From: Larix kaempferi
Taxonomy: Eukaryota > Streptophyta > Pinopsida > Pinales > Pinaceae
Length of the DNA stretch: 64,000 bases
Assembly: GCA_027924585.1 (NCBI GenBank)
Contig: BSBM01000260.1
Location: 15,741,001 to 15,805,000 of the forward strand
Direction: 5' to 3'
Shown here: piece after piece, positions 59,501 through 64,000 of the stretch
How positions within the stretch are numbered: the stretch's first letter is position 1
Layout: the number at the start of each line of letters is the position of its first letter
The notes under the pieces: model-generated
Database searches by the model: none
What the model saw: the letters and a program-made list of their open reading frames with translations, nothing else
What the model was told of the DNA's origin: nothing
Program-made: the position numbers and the translations under genes

Positions 59501-62470
59501 CGATTTCATGGTTCATTCAAGAAAGGGCAATGACCTTTTCTAGGACAGAAGCAAATGCAGCCATGACATTCGAGGCTTCCTTCTCAATCATGTTTCCCAT
59601 TCTCCTCTGTTTGAAAACATCCGAATCCATGATCAGTCCTCGCCTGTATATTTCAAATGTTAATTTTTGGAGAGAGGCACTCAGATAACTTTACCTTCAG
59701 TTCAAGGATGACAGCAGCACAGGGTGCATGAATTTTCTCTGCATCCCCTGTTTTTCCTTTCCAATTCCTTGAACCATCATTAAACGCCTGTCCGCATATC
59801 TTACAACCACCAGCATTCCTCAACCGTGCAATACTACTATAATCTTTATGTTCTGTAATCCTATAACCGCTCTTACTATTTTTATCCGCATTGCCTGATT
59901 GATTATGAAAAGAATATATCCTTGCATTACCTGATTGATCATGAAGAGAAGATATCCTTTCCGACGGATTGTTCAGCTTGCACCGCATAAAATTCAATGC
60001 TTTATCCTGCAGAAGCACAAGCAAATTTAGAATTGGGCAAATAAAACAAAATTCACTGAAAAACATACATTTTTATTTCAGTAGTAGTGGGGGCACGTTT
60101 ATGTACATTGATCTCAACGTATGGAAAAATACAGCATTCAATCAAAGGGGTTCGGTTCATAGGTAAGATATTTGACCTCAAAGTGTGGAAAAATACAGCA
60201 TTCAACAAGGGAAGAGGGTGTTGGTTCACAGGTGAGTTAGGCAGAGCGTTCAACCCTCCTCCAGAATTTCATTCTTGCTGCGGTCGGTCCTATATATGTA
60301 TGGATAGAGTTTTAAACTGTCCACCACCAAAATTTCATTTTCGTTGTGGTGGTCTTTGCTATAGACACATTGTTAAGCCCTCCACAAAGTATAGACCAGC
60401 AAAATTTCATTGTCTCTGGTCCTCCCCACCAGCTAGACACATTGTCAAGCCCTCCACAAAGGGGGTGTTGGTTCACAGGTGAGTTAGGCAGACCGTTCAA
60501 CCCTCCTTCAGAATTTCAATCTTGCTGCGGTCGGTCCTATATATGTATGGACAGAGTGTTAAACTGTCCACCACCAAAATTTCATTTTCGTTGTGGTCTT
60601 TGCTATAGACACATTGTTAAGCCCTCCACAAAGTATAGACCACCAAAATTTCATTGTCTCTGGTCCTCCCCACCATCTAGACACGTTGTCAAGCCCTCCA
60701 CAAAGTATAGACACAACAGCATACATGTAAGGAAAAGATAAAAAAGCAAAATCTGAAATTATGTCACTTGAAATTTAGAATTGGGCACATTAATCTTGAA
60801 GTATGGAAAAAGTACAGCATTTAACCAAGGGACCATTGGTTCACAGGTGACGAGGTGTCAGTTCATAGGGGAGGTAGGCAGAGTGTTTAACCCTCCCCCA
60901 GGGTTTCATTCTTGTTATGGTCTGTCTTACTTGTACGAACAGAGTGTTAAACTGACCACAAGGGCCTGTTACCAGAAATGGAACGGCAGAATTCGTTTCT
61001 CAGAAACGGTTCATTCGTTTTTGAAGGTCCGAAACAATTTTTCACGAATAAGGTTATCGTTTCTTAAGACTGTTCTTCCATTTTCAAGCACAGCAATGAT
61101 GATCCAGATAAAATCAAAATGACAAAAAAAATTAAATCCAAATTGATATCCACTCTTGACAAATTCAATTTTATCCTTTTAATCCCCTAGGGATTTTGTC
61201 AATTTTATCTGCTCAATGCCATGCGGGATAACACCAAATGGAAAATGACTCTCATGTCACGAAAATGAAAACAAATGGTAAAGCAAAAATGAAGAAATGA
61301 AGATTTTAATGTTGTGGTTAAGCTTGGAATCCCTTGCTGCTGCTCCTACTCGTTGTTTTGAGTCACTCTTTCCGATTCCCGCTGTCATCATTTTCTACTT
61401 GGTTGATTGTATTTTGCAAATGGATCTCCTGTGAGGCTCCGAAAGCTCTAGCCTTATTTGTGTATATAAAGTGGATAAGCTTCTTGTAATGAAAAACCTC
61501 TAAACTTGTTTCTAATAATCATGCCACCAAGAATCCATTCTCACTGTGATCCTCACACATATATAGACAGTGTTAAACCCTCCAAACCCTCTAACTAAAC
61601 CTTTTAATTTGAAACGAAAAAACAATATGAGACGCGATAGTTAGTTTTCCGTCCGATCAAACCATAAAACAGAAGTGTATTTAAACATAAATAAGCTTCA
61701 TAATAACAAAATAATGGAATAATTATGCAGTATCTACTCGCCCGATCGTCCAAAGAGTGTTCGTCTGGCTTAATTTCAAGCTCTCGCTTGGAATTGCCAG
61801 CCGCAGCTGCGGCAATGGCGACAATCAAAACCCTCTGAAGCGGTGAAAATCCTTCCCACGCCAGCGCCTCCTCGCAACTCAAATGCCCGCCAATTGTCTC
61901 CACGGACGTGGCGGTCTCTCCATTAAGAAGACGTCCATCGAGAGAAATCCATGCGAAACCACAGCGGTCCTCCTGACATCGTCTTTCTTTCTCTGCAAAC
62001 TGAAACCTCCGCCTCTCTTTTGCAGTATACATCGAAAAAACAGCCGACCTCCAGAGAACGTCGCGAAAGCGGAGATGGTCGAAGACCTTGGAGACGAATT
62101 TATAAATACTGCCGCGCACCAGACCCCTGCAAGACCGTGGTTTCCCGCCTGGCTTCATCGAAACCCTTCCTCTAATGCTCTGCTCGAACGGAATTTTCTC
62201 CTCCTCAAAACCGCTTTCGGAGAACCGCTCGGGGGAATCCATTCTGTCCAATTCGACCTGGCAGAGCATGCTGCGTCGCTGCTGCCCGGGAAGGGATACA
62301 GACGCGGGACTTCCTGTAGGTGAATTTACATATCTGCAAAACTGCTGCAAGGATCGGCGGTCTTGCCGAGTAGCTTCTGCCATGGCTGTTGTGCATTGTG
62401 CTCTGTCTTCGATCGTCTGCAAGCAAGTCTGGATTATGGAGGAGAAAGTAGAGAAAATGGGCGGCTTCAT
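56508..62470 (-). CDS. Multi-exon coiled-coil protein of unknown function
   Basis: Coding exons, minus strand. (1) 62470 to about 61738; (2) 60006-59695; (3) 59606-59535; (4) 59383-59326; (5) 59226-59069; (6) 58945-58562; (7) 58466-58347; (8) 57687-57568; (9) 57470-57291; (10) 57211-57125; (11) 57005-56508 with TGA. Exons 2-11 all have AG/GT borders and join in one frame (662 residues); exon 1 adds about 244. Exon 1 starts at MKPPIFSTFSS; an in-frame stop lies just upstream, so this is the first possible ATG. Its donor leaves phase 1 while exon 2 needs phase 0, so a small exon is missing or the donor is elsewhere. Visible features: the end of exon 1 reads WEGFSPLQRVLIVAIAAAAA; exon 2 has CKIC and HAPC, a possible zinc pair; exons 7-10 are charged heptad-rich coiled coil; the tail is Ser/Arg-rich and ends RRKRWM. 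Plant-specific by impression. I do not recognise the family. Confidence 0.75.
57125..57687 (-). repeat. Duplicated exons 8-10 of the coiled-coil gene
   Basis: Exons 9 and 10 both start RLA(I/V)SEDICKKK and share the next 20 or so residues. The second half of exon 9 (CLRKEDKKKDATLKEITL) repeats exon 8 (CLRKECKQKDATIKEITL). Flanking introns are also alike (GTACACTC starts; ends of the type TTTTTTCCT-GA-CAG). The cluster arose by tandem duplication of an exon-intron block, lengthening the coiled coil. Confidence 0.85.
60100..60965. repeat. Tandem repeats in the first large intron of the coiled-coil gene
   Basis: A 247-bp unit starting GGGTGTTGGTTCACAGGTGAG occurs at 60216 and 60463 with few differences. 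A partial third copy lies at about 60835-60960. A shorter motif, ATGGAAAAATACAGCATTCAA, precedes them at 60119 and in variant form at 60184 and 60799. Within the unit, ACACATTGT(T/C)AAGCCCTCCACAAAG is itself repeated. Open frames across this block are by-products. Confidence 0.85.
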
Positions 62471-63590
62471 GTCGGCTTCGTATTCATTCAATTTTGGCTA
62501 CAGTGTCCAAGTTAGCCGGGCCAGTTAGCCGCGGGGAGGGAGAGGCAAAAACAGACAGGAAAATGATATTGTGGGGATGCCATATTTGATTGTTGTACTG
62601 TTAATCGGCAAGAGGAAACAGCAGAAAGAAAGTTTTGAATGAAGCCACCCACGACGTAGTAGCAGCGTGCGTGGAAAGCTGGTCGCTCCCATACTCTATG
62701 GTAAATGTTGGAGTTATTTTTAGAAAGATATGTTTATGACTTTTGCTTTTCGTTGGAGTGGAGGAGCTTTCATGACCGTTGCTGCTGTCCGTTATTTATG
62801 ACCAAACGTATAAGTTAGTTATATAACTAAAAGAACAAAGGACTTAGTGGAAAGTTTTAAATATTTTTTTCATTTGATAATAATTTTGTTAGTAGTCGTA
62901 GTTTCATTTTTTTTTCAATATTATAACAATTTTGTTAAAAAGTGATAGTTTCATTTGATTAATAGAAAACATTAACTTTCATCTGATTAATAAAATTAAC
63001 TTAGACTTGTTAACTTTGACTCATTTTAAAATGATTTATATTAGTTTTTAAATTCAAAATTTTAATATTAATCTACTGCATCCCTTAAATTATAAATTAT
63101 TATGGATTCCCGACAAAACATTTTTAAAACCTTAAAGGCTGTTGCCATTCTTATTTCCAATTTCTTTCATTGAGTTATGTTCTTTAATTAAACTTCCATT
63201 AAACTTCCAACTTTGGTCATTTTATTTATTTATGATCATGATCATTTGTTGTCCACTAAGATCTTAGAATATTACACCTTTGGATGATCTTAAACTATTA
63301 CATAATCATTTTTTATTCATTTCAATGGAGTCTCTAGAATATAGCACCTTTCGATGATCTACTATAGTGGTTTTTTCTATACTAATATTGTTATTTCCTT
63401 ATGATTCTAGGCTTCATCCATTAAGAACCTATTAGTTAATGTTGTTTAGTTAATGTTGTTGCCGTTCCTATTCATTGAGGTTTTTTTTATACTAATATTG
63501 TTATTTTCTTATGATTATAGGGGTTTTCGCACGAAGTTGAGGGACCTTTTAGATGCAATGGGTAAATGTAAAACACGCGAGAATTGAGTA
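62471..63590. promoter_or_regulatory. Upstream region of the coiled-coil gene
   Basis: This lies 5' of the minus-strand gene. The first 200 bp are comparatively GC-rich, the rest is AT-rich. A palindromic TTATATAA lies near 62818, too far from the ATG to be called the TATA box with confidence. A direct repeat TATACTAATATTGTTATTT lies near 63380 and 63490. No other gene is seen. Confidence 0.3.
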
Positions 63591-63850
63591 AATGCACAAC
63601 GCTCGGGCGTTATGTAAAACTAGGAATGGTAGGCTCTGAACCTGCCATGTCATTTAACATGTAGGATAGGATTACAAAACGCTCGAGCGTTATGGTGATC
63701 ACTAAAACGCGCGCGCATTATGGATTACTATAACGCGCACCGCGTTATGGATCACTATAACGCCGCGCACGTTATAGTGATCCATAACACGCGCGCACGT
63801 TATAGTGATCCATAACACGCGCGCATTATAGTGAACCATAACACGTGCGC
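63590..63850. repeat. CpG-dense palindromic minisatellite
   Basis: About nine units of some 26 bp alternate an ACGCGCGCG-type core with TTATAGTGATCCATAA or its complement. Around 63745-63787 the orientation flips: TTATGGATCACTATAAC and GTTATAGTGATCCATAA are exact inverted arms about a 9-base GC loop (63762-63770). Two more copies of a tail unit (GCGTTATTGTAATCATCAAA) follow at about 63850 and 63907. Such CpG density stands out against the AT-rich, CpG-poor surroundings. Confidence 0.85.
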
Positions 63851-64000
63851 GTTATTGTAATCATCAAAACCTTATTCAATAGTTTATTTAATAGTTTCTA
63901 TGCGCGCGTTATTGTAATCATCAAAACCTTATTCAATAGTTTCTATGGGTTAGGAAGTTAAATAGGGATTTGGTGTTAGGGGCTTAGGGATTATATATGG

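Noticed and set aside
60087-60741. Repeated 131-codon plus-strand frames containing CGRSYICMDRVLNCPPPKFH
   Set aside because: The frame follows a 247-bp tandem repeat inside an intron of the minus-strand gene. The similarity between the frames is the DNA repeat itself.
62470-62491. Start of the coiled-coil gene at 62491
   Set aside because: The codon there is TTG and an in-frame TAG lies just upstream. The first ATG is at 62470.
61883-62528. Plus-strand ORFs opposite exon 1 of the coiled-coil gene
   Set aside because: They are antisense shadows of a GC-rich exon and show no family resemblance.
1-64000. tRNA, rRNA and organelle-derived genes
   Set aside because: Only tRNA-like pol III boxes inside SINEs were seen. 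No intact cloverleaf or rRNA core sequence was recognised by eye.

Overview
The window reads as plant nuclear DNA, most likely from a large, repeat-swollen genome such as a gymnosperm. The evidence is AT-rich spacer, several plant-type LINEs (DUF4283 ORF1, RNase H-bearing ORF2), Ty3/gypsy elements of chromovirus and Tat type, tRNA-derived SINEs, nested LTR insertions and a plant intron-exon gene. The gymnosperm assignment is inference from repeat style, not from a diagnostic gene. I saw no bacterial operons, CRISPR arrays, rRNA or tRNA genes.

Layout. 0-2.3 kb: a decayed LINE on the minus strand (ORF1, then the start of ORF2 running off the left edge). 4.0-4.3 kb: a uORF and a clean first exon resembling SAC-domain phosphoinositide phosphatases (+ strand); no further exon was found. 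6.76-7.1 kb: an alpha-expansin pseudogene. 8.3-9.4 kb: unidentified minus-strand coding remnants. 10.7-13.4 kb: AT-rich DNA with short tandem repeats and a SINE. 14.0-15.7 kb: 3' end of a chromovirus (minus) with its LTR. 15.8-18.6 kb: a 5'-truncated LINE with a 13-bp target duplication. 19.0-20.2 kb: a second truncated LINE. 21.2-21.7 kb: a cyclophilin pseudogene interrupted by a SINE.

23.4-42.6 kb is a nested retrotransposon complex. Two copies (about 2 kb each) of one LTR family lie at 23.4-26.3 and 30.1-40.5 kb, both followed by homologous internal sequence. The first holds a 572-bp solo LTR. The second is split by an 8.35-kb Tat-like gypsy element with a very long (3.7 kb) 3' LTR. A 940-bp solo LTR and a SINE sit in the internal parts. 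43.4-43.9 kb is a foldback element. 46.0-47.4 kb is a large compound inverted repeat of alternating C-rich and G-rich blocks. 49.4-54.4 kb is a gag-only gypsy remnant and its probable 3' LTR.

56.5-62.5 kb, minus strand, holds the one convincing multi-exon host gene. At least 11 coding exons give about 900 residues of a coiled-coil protein that I cannot name. Exons 2-11 keep frame with GT-AG introns. Its last coding bases form one arm of a perfect 45-bp inverted repeat that spans the stop codon. The right end (63.6-63.9 kb) is an unusual CpG-dense palindromic minisatellite.

Only the coiled-coil gene and the SAC-like first exon look like live host genes. Everything else recognisable is mobile DNA or a pseudogene.
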